Source of the DNA: Flavobacterium sp. LC2016-13
GTDB taxonomy: Bacteria; Bacteroidota; Bacteroidia; Flavobacteriales; Flavobacteriaceae
DNA: 64,000 bases
Reading direction: 5' to 3'
Assembly: GCF_009707955.1 (NCBI RefSeq)
Contig: NZ_WMDQ01000004.1
Location: 434,001-498,000 of the forward strand
Shown: positions 18,601 to 26,975 of the stretch, one piece after another
How the letters are laid out: every line of letters starts with the position of its first letter
How positions within the stretch are numbered: position 1 is the stretch's first letter
Translations under genes and position numbers: made by a program
The notes under the pieces: model-generated
Database searches by the model: none
What the model was told of the DNA's origin: nothing
What the model saw: only the letters and a program-made list of their open reading frames with translations

Positions 18601-18632
18601 AAAGACAACTTTAAACGGTTGTCTTTTTTTTT
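18601..18632 (+). terminator. Terminator after icd
   Basis: AAAGACAAC (18601-18609) pairs with GTTGTCTTT (18618-18626), followed by a long T run. Confidence 0.88.
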
Positions 18633-18806
18633 TAATTTGAAATAAAGTTAAAACACAAACAAGGTATTAAATTGATTTTAAGGTTAAAAGTCGAAAAAAC
18701 AATTGCAAATCTGTAACAATAAAAAATATTCTTAACTAATGTTTAACACACGTTCGGCGTTAATATTTAGTAAGAATTATTAACTATGTGACTCAAAATC
18801 TAGACA

Positions 18807-21188
18807 ATGATTACAAAAAAAATTGGCCTGCTTTTTACCTTTCTTTTAATTACTTTAACATCCTTTTCTCAGGAAAAATTTACGATAAGCGGTACTATAA
18901 CCGACTCTAAAAGCAACGAAACCTTAATTGGCGTAAATGTTTATGTTCCGGAATTAAAAATAGGAACCACAACAAACGAATATGGCTTTTACTCACTTAC
19001 AATTCCTAGTGGAGAACATGAGATCGAAGTTAGTTATGTTGGATTTCAAACCATTCAAAAAACGGTCAGTTTAAATCAAAACACAAAAAACAATTTTGCT
19101 TTAAGCGAAGGCGGCGAAGAACTTCAGGAAGTTGTTATTACTGATAATAAAGGTAAAATCAATATCAAATCGCCAGAAATGAGTGCCAATAAACTCTCTA
19201 TTGCAACCATCAAAAAAATGCCTGTAGTTATGGGAGAAGTCGATGTTTTAAAATCGATTTTATTACTTCCCGGAGTTACCAATGCCGGCGAAGGCGCTTC
19301 CGGATTTAACGTACGTGGCGGTGGCGCTGATCAGAATTTAATTTTATTAGATGAAGCTACAATTTTTAATTCATCGCATGTATTTGGATTTTTCTCTGTT
19401 TTTAATCCCGATGCTATAAAAGATTTAAAATTATATAAAGGAGGAATTCCGGCGCGTTATGGCGGAAGAGCTTCTTCTGTTTTGGATATTTATCAGAAAG
19501 ACGGAAACAGTAAAGAATTTCATGTAAATGGAGGAATCGGACTAATTTCAAGCCGAATTCTTGCTGAAGGCCCGCTGGTAAAAGATAAAGGTTCTTTTTT
19601 AATTGGCGGAAGAGCTTCTTATGCTCACTTATTTTTAAAATTATCCGAAGAAAATAAAGATAACTCTGCTTACTTTTATGATTTAAATACCAAATTGAGT
19701 TATAAATTAAACGATAATAACAGTTTATATTTATCGGGTTATTTTGGTCGTGACGTATTTAGCTTAAATAAAAGTTTTACTAATATTTACGGAAATTCAA
19801 CTTTAAATCTTCGTTGGAATCATTTGTATTCTGATAAATTATTTTCGAATTTATCCTTGATTTACAGTGATTATTATTACGGGCTAGATTTAGATTTTGT
19901 TGGATTTAAATGGGATTCGGGAATTAAGAATTACAACATCAAATACGATTTCAAAAACTATATTTCGGATAAATTCAAATTGAATTATGGTTTAAACGGA
20001 ATTTATTATGAATTCAATCCGGGAACTATTAAACCAACTGATGATAAATCAGGTATAAATCCAGATCAATTAGATAAAAAATATGCTTTTGAGCCTTCTG
20101 TTTATATTGATGCAGAAAATCAGCTTTCGAAAAAAATTACCGTTTCATACGGATTGCGTTACAGCTTATTTTATCGTTTAGGTTCATCAACAATTAATTT
20201 ATACGAAAATAATAATCCCGTAATTTTTAACTCAGATTTGCAGATTTACGAAAAAGGAACTCCAATTAGTACTGAATATTACAGCAAAAATAAATCGATT
20301 AAAAATTATAACAATTTAGAACCTCGATTTTCAATTTCTTATCAGCTAAATGATGATCAGGCCATAAAAGCGAGTTATAACAGAATGGCGCAATACCTTC
20401 AGTTAATTTCGAATACTTCATCTCCTACTCCACTCGATGTCTGGATGCCGAGCGACAATTATATCAAACCGCAAATTGCAGATCAGGTAGCTTTAGGATA
20501 CTTTAGAAATATCAATAACGGTGCATATTCTCTTGAGGTGGAAAGTTATTATAAGGAAATTCAAAACCGACTGGATTACATTGATGGTGCTGATTTAATT
20601 GCCAATAATGCTATCGAACAAGTAATTCTAAACGGACAAATGCGCTCTTACGGTTTAGAAATTATGTTCAAGAAAAACGAAGGCAAATTCAACGGATGGA
20701 TTTCTTATACTTTATCAAAATCAGAACAGCAAACACCAGGAAGAACACCCGAAGAAACAGGTATAAACAATGGTCAATGGTATAATTCTGCTTACGATAA
20801 AACACATAATCTAGCTGTTACATCTGCTTATACATTAAACGAAAAATGGTCGTTTGGTGCTAATTTCGCCTTGCAATCAGGACAACCCGTTACGTATCCG
20901 AACGCTCAGTATGAATATTTAGGCATTACAGTTCCCAGTTATGGCTTAAGAAACGAACATCGTTTACCGGCATATCATCACCTTGATGTTTCGGCAACTT
21001 TAACACCTTCAAAAAATAAAAACAGAAACTGGAAAGGCGAATGGGTTTTTAGTATTTATAATTTGTACAATCGTCAAAATGCAGCTTCTATAAACTTCCG
21101 TCAAAATGTAGATACCGGTAATAATGAAGCTGTAAAAACATCTATCTTCGGAGTTGTGCCGGCTGTTAGTTATAATTTTAAATTTTAA
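18807..21188 (+). CDS. TonB-dependent outer-membrane receptor with carboxypeptidase-regulatory-like N-domain
   Basis: 793-residue outer-membrane protein. Signal peptide about 1-22 (ends LTSFSQ). Residues about 25-105 form a CarboxypepD_reg-like beta-sandwich (ISGTITDSKSNETLIGVNV). The plug domain follows, with NVRGGGADQNLILLDEA at about 170-190 and the KLYKGGIPARYGGR segment; the rest is a TonB beta-barrel ending in aromatic YNFKF, as expected for assembly by BamA. This subtype is regularly paired with a DUF4249 lipoprotein, encoded here 36 bp downstream. It is not a SusC type; ligand unknown. Confidence 0.93.
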   Translation: MITKKIGLLFTFLLITLTSFSQEKFTISGTITDSKSNETLIGVNVYVPELKIGTTTNEYGFYSLTIPSGEHEIEVSYVGFQTIQKTVSLNQNTKNNFALSEGGEELQEVVITDNKGKINIKSPEMSANKLSIATIKKMPVVMGEVDVLKSILLLPGVTNAGEGASGFNVRGGGADQNLILLDEATIFNSSHVFGFFSVFNPDAIKDLKLYKGGIPARYGGRASSVLDIYQKDGNSKEFHVNGGIGLISSRILAEGPLVKDKGSFLIGGRASYAHLFLKLSEENKDNSAYFYDLNTKLSYKLNDNNSLYLSGYFGRDVFSLNKSFTNIYGNSTLNLRWNHLYSDKLFSNLSLIYSDYYYGLDLDFVGFKWDSGIKNYNIKYDFKNYISDKFKLNYGLNGIYYEFNPGTIKPTDDKSGINPDQLDKKYAFEPSVYIDAENQLSKKITVSYGLRYSLFYRLGSSTINLYENNNPVIFNSDLQIYEKGTPISTEYYSKNKSIKNYNNLEPRFSISYQLNDDQAIKASYNRMAQYLQLISNTSSPTPLDVWMPSDNYIKPQIADQVALGYFRNINNGAYSLEVESYYKEIQNRLDYIDGADLIANNAIEQVILNGQMRSYGLEIMFKKNEGKFNGWISYTLSKSEQQTPGRTPEETGINNGQWYNSAYDKTHNLAVTSAYTLNEKWSFGANFALQSGQPVTYPNAQYEYLGITVPSYGLRNEHRLPAYHHLDVSATLTPSKNKNRNWKGEWVFSIYNLYNRQNAASINFRQNVDTGNNEAVKTSIFGVVPAVSYNFKF

Positions 21189-21224
21189 AAAACATTTTCT
21201 TCAAAAGAAATAAAAATACAAATC

Positions 21225-22052
21225 ATGAAAAAAGCAACCTTATTAATCGTATTATTTATATCGATTTTCTTCACCAGTTGTGAAGAAGTTGTTGATGTTG
21301 ATTTAGATACCGCTGCACCAAAATTAGTTATCGAAGCCGCAATAAACTGGCATAAAGGAACAAACGGTGCACAACAAGCCATAAAACTGACAACTACAAC
21401 GGGCTATTTTGAAAATGTAATTCCAACCGTTTCAGGAGCTACCGTTTTTATAAAAAATAGTGCCGGACAACAATTTAACTTTATTGAAGTTCCTAAATCC
21501 GGCCGTTATGTCTGCACTAATTTTAAGCCCGTTATAGATGAGCAATATACTTTGACGGTTATCAGCAACGGAAATACTTATACCGCAAATGAAACCATGA
21601 AATCTGTAGCGCCAATAACCCGAATAGAACAAAACGATGAAGGAGGTTTTACAGGAAAAGATATTGAAATAAGAGCTTTTTATAACGATCCAGCAGATGT
21701 AAACAACTATTATCTATACAAATACGAGTATTCTAATAAAGTAACATCTACTTATTATGTTGATGAAGATAAGTTTTTTCAAGGCAATGAATTTTTCAGT
21801 CTTTCAGATGATGATGAACTAAAAATTGGAGACAAAATTTCATTGACTCATTATGGTATTTCTAAACAGTATTATAATTATATGAGTATTTTGGTTAGTA
21901 TTGCTGGCAATAATTCCGGCGGTCCTTTTCAGTCTCCTCCCGCAACCGTAAAAGGAAATATCATCAATACAACCGATAAAAATAATTATCCTTTAGGTTA
22001 TTTTTCGCTTAGCGAAACAGATTCACGAACATACACTATAATAGCACAATAA
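21225..22052 (+). CDS. DUF4249 lipoprotein
   Basis: 275-residue surface or periplasmic lipoprotein: signal peptide ending FFTSC (Cys at about 19) followed by EEVVDVDLDTAAPKLVIEA, the diagnostic opening of DUF4249. DUF4249 proteins are regular partners of the preceding type of TonB receptor and are thought to help substrate capture. The remaining sequence is beta-rich with a small Ig-like N-terminal domain. 36 bp after the receptor gene and 3 bp before the next, so part of one operon. Confidence 0.9.
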   Translation: MKKATLLIVLFISIFFTSCEEVVDVDLDTAAPKLVIEAAINWHKGTNGAQQAIKLTTTTGYFENVIPTVSGATVFIKNSAGQQFNFIEVPKSGRYVCTNFKPVIDEQYTLTVISNGNTYTANETMKSVAPITRIEQNDEGGFTGKDIEIRAFYNDPADVNNYYLYKYEYSNKVTSTYYVDEDKFFQGNEFFSLSDDDELKIGDKISLTHYGISKQYYNYMSILVSIAGNNSGGPFQSPPATVKGNIINTTDKNNYPLGYFSLSETDSRTYTIIAQ

Positions 22053-22055
22053 AGA

Positions 22056-22538
22056 ATGGAAGCCAGAATTGAAAACTTAGTTCAAAAAAAATTAATTGGA
22101 GATTATATTACAACGAATTTTATCGAAAATAAAACCTTTCAGCTTTGGAGTGGTTTTATGCCGAGAAGAAATGAAATCAAGAATTCAGTAAACTCATATT
22201 TATACTCGCTTGAAGTTTTTCCTGTTGGCCATTTTGATAATTTTGATCCCGGTAATTCTTTTCAAAAATGGGCTGCAATAGAAGTTTCTGATTTTAATGA
22301 AGTTCCGTCAGAGATGAAAACTTTGGTTATTCCTGACGGTTTATATGCCGTTTTTACACACAAAGGCCCGGCAAGTGAAGGACATAAAACCTATCATTCT
22401 ATTTTTGTAGAATGGCTGCCAAATTCTCCATATACTGTTGATGAAAGACCTCATTTTGCTGTAATGGCAGAAAAATATAAAAAAGAAGATCCTGAATCTG
22501 AAGAAGATATCTGGATTCCAATAAAAAATAAAATTTAG
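22056..22538 (+). CDS. GyrI-like / AraC effector-binding domain protein
   Basis: 160-residue stand-alone GyrI-like domain, without a DNA-binding part. Typical segments are GFMPRRNEIKN near the start, KWAAIEVSDFNEVP in the middle, LVIPDGLYAVFTHKGPAS, and WLPNSPYTVDERPHFAVM with the conserved Glu that binds cationic hydrophobic ligands in this family. Probably a small-molecule binding protein. Follows the DUF4249 gene by 3 bp and precedes a DinB-like gene by 4 bp. Confidence 0.88.
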   Translation: MEARIENLVQKKLIGDYITTNFIENKTFQLWSGFMPRRNEIKNSVNSYLYSLEVFPVGHFDNFDPGNSFQKWAAIEVSDFNEVPSEMKTLVIPDGLYAVFTHKGPASEGHKTYHSIFVEWLPNSPYTVDERPHFAVMAEKYKKEDPESEEDIWIPIKNKI

Positions 22539-22542
22539 AAAC

Positions 22543-22983
22543 ATGTTAATAGAAACGCTAAAATCGCTATATAACCGAGATTTGAACAAACTGAAAATCG
22601 AAATCGAATCGTATCAGGACGAAAGTAAAATTTGGGCCATCGATAAAAACATTTCCAATTCAGGCGGGAATCTTTGCTTGCATTTAATTGGAAACATCAA
22701 TACTTATATTGGCGCAGAACTTGGAAAAACAGCCTATGTTCGTGATCGTCCTTTAGAATTTTCACTAAAAGATATTCCAAAATCAGAATTAATAAGCAAA
22801 ATTGAAAACACTATCGTAGTCGTAAATAATGCTCTAGATACTTTAACGGAAGCTGATTTGGAGAAAATTTATCCCCAAATCGTTTTCGAAAAAGAAATGA
22901 CAACAGGATTCTTTTTGGTTCACCTTTCAACACATTTAGGATATCATTTAGGGCAAATTAATTATCACAGAAGATTAATGTAA
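22543..22983 (+). CDS. DinB-family (DUF1572-like) metal-binding protein
   Basis: 146-residue four-helix-bundle protein of the DinB/YfiT superfamily. The metal-binding His set is suggested by LCLHLIGN, HLSTHLGYHLGQINYHRR near the C-terminus. Related proteins include bacillithiol or mycothiol-dependent transferases; the actual reaction is unknown. Last gene in the run with the TonB receptor; 4 bp after the GyrI-like gene. A long inverted repeat begins on the last base of its stop codon. A second DinB-like protein is encoded at 52280. Confidence 0.85.
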   Translation: MLIETLKSLYNRDLNKLKIEIESYQDESKIWAIDKNISNSGGNLCLHLIGNINTYIGAELGKTAYVRDRPLEFSLKDIPKSELISKIENTIVVVNNALDTLTEADLEKIYPQIVFEKEMTTGFFLVHLSTHLGYHLGQINYHRRLM

Positions 22984-23060
22984 TTTTAGATTGTTGATTT
23001 TAGATTTTAGATTGCAAAATTTAAGCAATACCAAAAAATCTAAAATCAACAATCTAAAAT
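22983..23060. repeat. 26-bp perfect inverted repeat after DinB gene
   Basis: Arms 22983-23008 and 23035-23060 are perfect inverted copies made of the unit TTTAGATTGTTGATTTTAGA; spacer 26 bp. AT-rich; probably folds in RNA and may act as a terminator. Reiterations of the same unit also occur at 41420-41450 and 63765-63790. Confidence 0.8.
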
Positions 23061-23072
23061 CCTCTCGTTTCG

Positions 23073-23080
23073 TACATTTG
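23073..23080 (+). promoter_or_regulatory. -7 box TACATTTG for thiN
   Basis: Exact TAnnTTTG match 22 nt before the ATG at 23103. Confidence 0.55.
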
Positions 23081-23102
23081 CAGCACATTCAAAAAAAATC
23101 AC

Positions 23103-23765
23103 ATGTCATCACACCATATTGTTCGCGACGATCAGGAACCTGCTTTAATTATTGCCAACGGAGCTGCTTGCAATCCTGAGTTATTAGGACAATTGCTAGA
23201 ATGGTCGCCACTTGTTGTTGTGCTTGATTCTGCGATAGAAAGAGTTATTAAATTAGATATTAAAGTTGATGTACTTTTAGGCGATTTCGACCGTGGTTTT
23301 GACCCTGAAATTTATAAAACATCACAATATCCTATTGAAATTGTTTACGCGCCGGATCAAAACAAAACTGATTTAGAGAAAGCTTTTGATTATTTAATTG
23401 AAAGAAAAATTCCTGCCGTAAACGTTGTTTGGGCAACCGGAAAACGCGCCGATCATACTATAACTAATCTTACCAATATTGTTCGTTACAGAGATTTACT
23501 TAAAATTGTAATTCTCGACGATCATTCTAAAATATTTTTACTGCCTAATAAATTCGAAAAGTGGTACACCGCCAAAACACCAATTTCATTGATTCCAATT
23601 GGAGTTGTAAACGGTATTAATGCTACCAATTTAGAATATCCGTTGCAAAACGACACCTTAACAATTGGTTACAGAACCGGAAGCAGCAATGCCGTCGCTC
23701 AGGACGGATTGGTTAGCATTACGTATACTGACGGCGATTTATTATTGATGGAATGTATGGATTAA
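23103..23765 (+). CDS. thiN: Thiamine pyrophosphokinase (thiamine diphosphokinase)
   Basis: 220-residue enzyme transferring pyrophosphate from ATP to thiamine, forming thiamine diphosphate. The N-terminal domain has IIANGAACNPELL and the Asp-rich VLLGDFDRG (usually GDFDS), then YAPDQNKTDLEKAFDY, the conserved DK.xTD motif. C-terminal beta domain with SLIPIGVVNGINATNLEYPL and TGSSNAV, which binds thiamine. No thiamine synthesis genes are nearby, in keeping with a salvage enzyme. Own promoter. Confidence 0.9.
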   Translation: MSSHHIVRDDQEPALIIANGAACNPELLGQLLEWSPLVVVLDSAIERVIKLDIKVDVLLGDFDRGFDPEIYKTSQYPIEIVYAPDQNKTDLEKAFDYLIERKIPAVNVVWATGKRADHTITNLTNIVRYRDLLKIVILDDHSKIFLLPNKFEKWYTAKTPISLIPIGVVNGINATNLEYPLQNDTLTIGYRTGSSNAVAQDGLVSITYTDGDLLLMECMD

Positions 23766-23845
23766 ATTATTTGATAATCTGAATAATAGGCATAGTTTAA
23801 TTAATATAATAACGTCATGAGAAATTGCCTAAAACCTAAACAAAA

Positions 23846-24208
23846 ATGAGCAAAAAATTCAGCAAAATCAGATATATTCCTATTGTACTATTTATAGGCG
23901 CAGTAATTTTTTCATTTGTAAATTCCTATTTTAAATCAAGAACTGTGCATTTTGAGAAATACGATTTTGTGATAACCAAGGTTACTGACACGCCGACTGG
24001 TACCGCTATTCCGTTCCAAAACGATATTAAAATGGATATGCAGCAATATATTTTTTTTCCGAATCGCATTATCAAGGTCGGAGATTCAATTCATAAAGGA
24101 GCAGAAGAAAAATATTTATATATTTTTCGAAGAGACGAAACTAAAAATTTTATTTTAATTGATAGTATAGAGCCAACGGGATTATATTCGTGGAATTATA
24201 AACCTTAG
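23846..24208 (+). CDS. Hypothetical membrane-anchored protein
   Basis: 120 residues with one N-terminal membrane helix (about 9-27, IRYIPIVLFIGAVIFSFV) and an exported or cytoplasmic beta-rich part of about 90 residues ending LYSWNYKP. No family recognised. The gene is followed by the rlmF promoter and is not clearly in an operon with thiN (81 bp gap). Confidence 0.65.
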   Translation: MSKKFSKIRYIPIVLFIGAVIFSFVNSYFKSRTVHFEKYDFVITKVTDTPTGTAIPFQNDIKMDMQQYIFFPNRIIKVGDSIHKGAEEKYLYIFRRDETKNFILIDSIEPTGLYSWNYKP

Positions 24209-24295
24209 CGTAACTTCTGGTAACATCTTATACAATGAATTTGAGCAATACGCTACGCGAAGATTTGATAAGAACCTTTCTTAAAAAGGAATGAC

Positions 24296-24303
24296 TATCT
24301 TTG
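24296..24303 (+). promoter_or_regulatory. -7 box TATCTTTG for rlmF
   Basis: Exact TAnnTTTG match 16 nt before the ATG at 24320. Confidence 0.55.
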
Positions 24304-24319
24304 CACCCAAATTCACAAA

Positions 24320-25270
24320 ATGAAAGCAACAGACAATTCTGAAAAAAATATTTTACATCCTCGAAATCTTCATCGTTCCCGTTATGATTTCGAGCTTCTT
24401 ATCGCGAATTGTCCTGAACTAAAAAATCATGTTGCCATCAACATACACGGAATTGAAACTATAGATTTCAGTAATCCTGTTTCAGTAAAATTGCTTAATA
24501 AAGCATTATTACAAACGTATTACGATATTCAAAACTGGAGCATTCCTAAAAATTATCTTTGCCCGCCAATTCCCGGAAGAGCAGATTATATTCATTATTT
24601 AGCTGATTTATTAGCAGAAACCAATAACGGAATTATTCCTCAAGGTTCATCTGTATTAGGTTTAGACATAGGAACCGGAGCGAATTGTATTTATCCTGTT
24701 TTAGGAAATGCCATTTACGACTGGAGTTTTGTTGGTACTGATATAGATCTAAATGCGATTCACAATTGCAGTAAAATTATTGAAGCAAATCCAAGATTGA
24801 TTGATGCGATAAGTCTTCAACAACAAACTGAATCGCGTTTTATTTTCAAAAATATTATTACTCCAGAAGATCGTTTCACATTTACGATTTGTAATCCGCC
24901 ATTTCATTCTTCAGCCGAAGATGCGAACCAAAGCACGGTAAGAAAAGTATCTAATTTAAATCCAAAGGAAAAGAAAAAAACAAATCCTGTTTTAAATTTC
25001 GGAGGACATAATGCAGAATTATGGTGTGAAGGTGGAGAAATTGGTTTTGTAACCCAAATGATTTACGAAAGTGCAAAATACGCCATGCAATGTTTATGGT
25101 TTACAACTTTGGTTTCTAAAAGAGAAAATTTATCAAGCATTTATAAAACTTTAAACAAAGTAAATGCTGCTTCGATAAAAACAATTGATATGGCGCAAGG
25201 TCAAAAAACAAGCCGCATTGTTGCCTGGACTTTTTTAAGTGAAGCTCAGCAAAAATCATTTAAAATTTAA
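24320..25270 (+). CDS. rlmF: 23S rRNA (adenine-1618-N6)-methyltransferase RlmF
   Basis: 316-residue SAM-dependent N6-adenine methyltransferase acting on A1618 of 23S rRNA. It opens with the family's NLHRSRYDFELLIANCPEL, has the SAM-binding LDIGTGANCIYP, and the catalytic NPPF at 192-195 (CNPPFHSS), followed by NFGGHNAELWCEGGE. Length agrees with the family. Own promoter box. Followed by a toxin-antitoxin pair after 57 bp. Confidence 0.95.
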   Translation: MKATDNSEKNILHPRNLHRSRYDFELLIANCPELKNHVAINIHGIETIDFSNPVSVKLLNKALLQTYYDIQNWSIPKNYLCPPIPGRADYIHYLADLLAETNNGIIPQGSSVLGLDIGTGANCIYPVLGNAIYDWSFVGTDIDLNAIHNCSKIIEANPRLIDAISLQQQTESRFIFKNIITPEDRFTFTICNPPFHSSAEDANQSTVRKVSNLNPKEKKKTNPVLNFGGHNAELWCEGGEIGFVTQMIYESAKYAMQCLWFTTLVSKRENLSSIYKTLNKVNAASIKTIDMAQGQKTSRIVAWTFLSEAQQKSFKI

Positions 25271-25327
25271 GATTTCGAAATCTTATTTTCTAATTTTGTT
25301 TTGTAACTTCGATTAAATTATTCTATT

Positions 25328-25561
25328 ATGAACACTCTAGAACTCAAAAATCTTTTGATATCTGAAATCACCAAAATTGATGATGAATCATTTTTGTCCG
25401 CTTTAAAAACAATTTTAGACAGTAGAAAAAGTACTTCACCTAAAGACTATTTGGAACAGTATAATGAGGAGCTTAAAGTCGCAGAAGAAGATATTCAAAG
25501 TGGAAATTTTTACTCTCATAGTGAGGTTAAAGATAAAATTGAGCAATGGAAAAAGAAATAA
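25328..25561 (+). CDS. Antitoxin of RelE/ParE-type module
   Basis: 77-residue helical, acidic protein; opens MNTLELKNLLISEI, with a middle helix ILDSRKST and an end KIEQWKKK. This architecture is common for antitoxins paired with ParE/RelE toxins in Bacteroidota. It probably binds and blocks the toxin and represses the operon. Overlaps the toxin gene by 16 bp (25546-25561), which is a typical translational coupling. Confidence 0.8.
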   Translation: MNTLELKNLLISEITKIDDESFLSALKTILDSRKSTSPKDYLEQYNEELKVAEEDIQSGNFYSHSEVKDKIEQWKKK

Positions 25562-25848
25562 TTTGGTCTAATACTGCTCAAAATCAGCTTGAAAAAATTT
25601 ACTTTTATTTGTTTAAACAAACAAAAAACAATCAGACTCCAAACAAAGTAGTTGATGCTATTTATAATTCAGTAACGATATTAGCAACGAATTGGGAAAT
25701 CTATGAATTAGATGAAATGAAAAAATCTAATGATGGTAATTACCGTGCTTTTGAAATTTATAGCTATAGAATATCTTATAAAATAACCCCAAAGGAAATT
25801 CAAATTTTAAGGATTAGACATACGAGTCGTAATCCCAAAACATTATAA
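25546..25848 (+). CDS. RelE/ParE-family toxin
   Basis: 100-residue small basic protein with the RelE/ParE fold: IIWSNTAQNQLEKIYFYL helix pair, LATNWEIYELDEM, and a C-terminal FEIYSYRISYKITPKEIQILRI beta-sheet with HTSRNP. RelE toxins cut mRNA on the ribosome, ParE toxins poison DNA gyrase; the sequence does not decide between them, though the R..HTSRNPK end is more ParE-like. Start overlaps the antitoxin gene's end. Confidence 0.85.
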   Translation: MEKEIIWSNTAQNQLEKIYFYLFKQTKNNQTPNKVVDAIYNSVTILATNWEIYELDEMKKSNDGNYRAFEIYSYRISYKITPKEIQILRIRHTSRNPKTL

Positions 25849-25928
25849 TTATGATACTTTAAATTAAAATTCTGATACATTAAAAACCTACTCAAATAGT
25901 ACCTTTAATGTTACCTAATTTGATTATC

Positions 25929-26867
25929 ATGCCAAAATTATACTTTAGAATAGCGTTACTACTTTTATTAACAAGTTGCGCTTCTACAAAAAAAATAAAA
26001 TACGATGACTATGTTTTTCATACTAAAAGCGAACAAAATGCTTATATAAAAGCTTACGACAAAGCACTTAAACTTTGGGATGTTCCTTACACAGAAGAAA
26101 ATATTAAAACCAGTTACGGAAAAGTTCACGTTATATTAGCAGGGCCAAAAAACGGAAAAGATTTAGTTTTACTCCACGGAATGGACGCCAGTTCTACCAT
26201 GTGGTATCCAAACATAAAAGCCTTGGCAAAAGAACATCGTGTTTATGCTATAGATTTTATAATGGAACCAGGAAAATCAACCTTAACCGCAAGTCCATTA
26301 TCTAAAGAAGAAATAGTACTTTGTTACAACGAAATTTTCAACTATTACAGACTAAAGAATTTTGATATTGTTGCCGCTTCCCGTGGTGGCTGGATTGCTA
26401 CTTTATTGGCTACTCAAAAAATGAATTCGATTGATAAAATCGTTTTATTGAGTCCCGCACAAACCTTTAAATATATTGATAAACCCGGAAAAACAACATC
26501 AGCATTAATGCTAAAACTTTTTCCGAGTGAAAAGAAATTCACAAAAACATTGACGGCATTTTCTACACATCCGGAAAAAATTAGTCCTGTTTACAAAAGA
26601 CAATTTTATTTAGCTAATAAATACGCCAAATCGAATTCAAGCATGCTTAAAATGCAGCCTTTTTCAGATGATGAATTAAAATCAATTTCGAATCCGGTTC
26701 TGGTTTTAATTGGTGATCATGATGTTATAAATGCAGAAGACAGTTTAGAGCGGGCAAAAGAATATTTATCCCGCAGCAAAACTAAAATTGTAAAAGATGC
26801 CGGTCACTTTTTAACTATCGACCAATCTAAAATAACAAATGACGCTATTGTTGATTTTTTAAAATAA
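25929..26867 (+). CDS. Alpha/beta hydrolase lipoprotein
   Basis: Predicted lipoprotein hydrolase of 312 residues when started at 25929; this start gives a proper type II signal peptide with LLLTSC. An upstream in-frame ATG at 25908 would put seven residues ahead of it. Fold features: LLHGMDASSTMWYP (oxyanion), nucleophile elbow AASRGGW (Ser replaced context SRGG), acid in LIGDHDVINAED, His in DAGHFLTID. Substrate unknown. Well-formed terminator at 26874-26915. Confidence 0.83.
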   Translation: MPKLYFRIALLLLLTSCASTKKIKYDDYVFHTKSEQNAYIKAYDKALKLWDVPYTEENIKTSYGKVHVILAGPKNGKDLVLLHGMDASSTMWYPNIKALAKEHRVYAIDFIMEPGKSTLTASPLSKEEIVLCYNEIFNYYRLKNFDIVAASRGGWIATLLATQKMNSIDKIVLLSPAQTFKYIDKPGKTTSALMLKLFPSEKKFTKTLTAFSTHPEKISPVYKRQFYLANKYAKSNSSMLKMQPFSDDELKSISNPVLVLIGDHDVINAEDSLERAKEYLSRSKTKIVKDAGHFLTIDQSKITNDAIVDFLK

Positions 26868-26873
26868 GCATTT

Positions 26874-26915
26874 AAAAAATCCGTAACGAATTGATAAATT
26901 CACCACGGATTTTTT
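26874..26915 (+). terminator. Terminator after hydrolase lipoprotein gene
   Basis: AAAAAATCCGT (26874-26884) pairs with ACGGATTTTTT (26905-26915). Confidence 0.85.
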
Positions 26916-26975
26916 ATCTTTTTTATAGGATTCAAACTTTGTATCTTTACAAAACCAATTTTTCATCAGTCACAA

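Noticed and set aside
22991..23179. 62-codon ORF at 22991
   Set aside because: It covers the inverted repeat and the thiN start; thiN has a full family match from 23103.
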